From positions 50,666 through 114,665 of the forward strand of contig SCQF01000028.1 of NCBI GenBank assembly GCA_004321905.1: DNA of 64,000 nt, written 5' to 3'. This DNA comes from Verrucomicrobiota bacterium. Its GTDB lineage: Bacteria > Verrucomicrobiota > Kiritimatiellia > CAIQIC01. The notes under the pieces are model-generated. The model ran no database searches, was not told where the DNA came from, and was given only the letters and a program-made list of their open reading frames with translations. How positions within the stretch are numbered: the stretch's first letter is position 1; the number at the start of each line of letters is the position of its first letter. A program made the position numbers and the translations under genes. Of the stretch, positions 63,764 to 64,000 are shown in pieces.

Positions 63764-64000
63764 CAGGTCGCGGTCCGGTTCGTATTCGCGCGTAACCTCC
63801 AATCCCGCAGAGTTCTTCCAACCCGTCAGCAAGTCGGAGTCCGGCAAATAGGAATAGTTAACCACGGATGACACGGCTTGCACGGAGGAAGACACGGCGG
63901 AGAAGTGACCCACGGCGTCATACCCGTAACCGATGGTATACGCGGGGTTGGAAACCCGCCCACAAGAGCAAGCTCGGCGGGACGACCAAAGCCATCGTAT
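63764..64000 (-). pseudogene. End of a broken RHS/YD-repeat gene (continues beyond window)
   Basis: On the minus strand YDGFGRPAEL is read in one frame from 64000, and IGYGYDAVGHFSAV, VVNYSYLPDSDLLTGW and LEVTREYEPDRDL in another from about 63940. These are YD/RHS repeats with a frameshift between them. The match stops about 50 bases from the 3' end of tRNA-Glu, without a proper C-terminus. Confidence 0.65.

Overview
The window is GC-rich, densely coded bacterial chromosome from a Gram-negative organism: two tripartite efflux systems with TolC-type outer-membrane channels, a periplasmic-glucan operon, many lipoproteins and signal peptides. PEGA and FHA proteins, a DUF255 protein and large numbers of short intergenic palindromes fit a member of the PVC superphylum (Verrucomicrobiota or a relative). 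This placement is an inference from style, with no marker phylogeny behind it.

Layout. 1-2430: end of a MATE transporter, a 157-bp MITE-like element and a secreted toroid-fold protein. 2585-8802: a MarR-controlled RND efflux operon (marR-tolC-adaptor-pump). 9058-13694: HPr, PTS enzyme I, metK and a two-domain RidA-like gene whose stop codon lies at the edge of a second MITE-like element. 14211-18817: rplT, rpmI, clpB, prmC. 18901-24110: FHA and PEGA proteins, DUF255 protein, a small membrane protein. 24410-28736: feoA, feoB, aroD, a cbpA-type co-chaperone. 28792-36871: an envelope/glycan locus with two glycosyltransferase-like genes, an epimerase, two related ribbon-helix-helix-like proteins, two polytopic membrane proteins and a duplicated PA14-like module. 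36990-41965: a lipoprotein and a MacAB-TolC type exporter. 42084-46349: opgG, an extra gene, opgH. 46411-47635: msrA and msrB, convergent, each with two plausible starts. 47656-51483: rnhB-rplS-trmD-khpA-rpsP-ffh. 51657-60964: a nitronate-monooxygenase-like gene, a chagasin-like inhibitor, a gene fragment, argH, dsbD, a TlpA-like gene, a RluA-type synthase and a HAD phosphatase. 61002-64000: a phosphoribosyltransferase, a collapsed archease/rtcB remnant, an SthA-like flavoprotein, tRNA-Glu and the broken end of an RHS gene.

The strongest unexplained signal is a dispersed palindrome, TTTTCCAAGSCTTGGAAAA, with about 39 sites in 64 kb. Fourteen clusters exist (thirteen pairs and one triple). In thirteen of the fourteen the adjacent centres are exactly 32 bp apart, about three helical turns; the fourteenth has lost one central base. 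The 13-bp spacers are not conserved. Pairs occur between genes in every orientation and also in frame inside prmC, aroD, macB and an rluA-family gene. This looks like a paired binding site for an unknown dimeric protein, or a mobile repeat with strict architecture.

Other notable items are TA-flanked MITE-like elements, a perfect intrinsic-terminator hairpin inside rnhB, an archease-rtcB operon reduced to its two outer ends, and a PA14 module duplicated together with its downstream palindrome pair.
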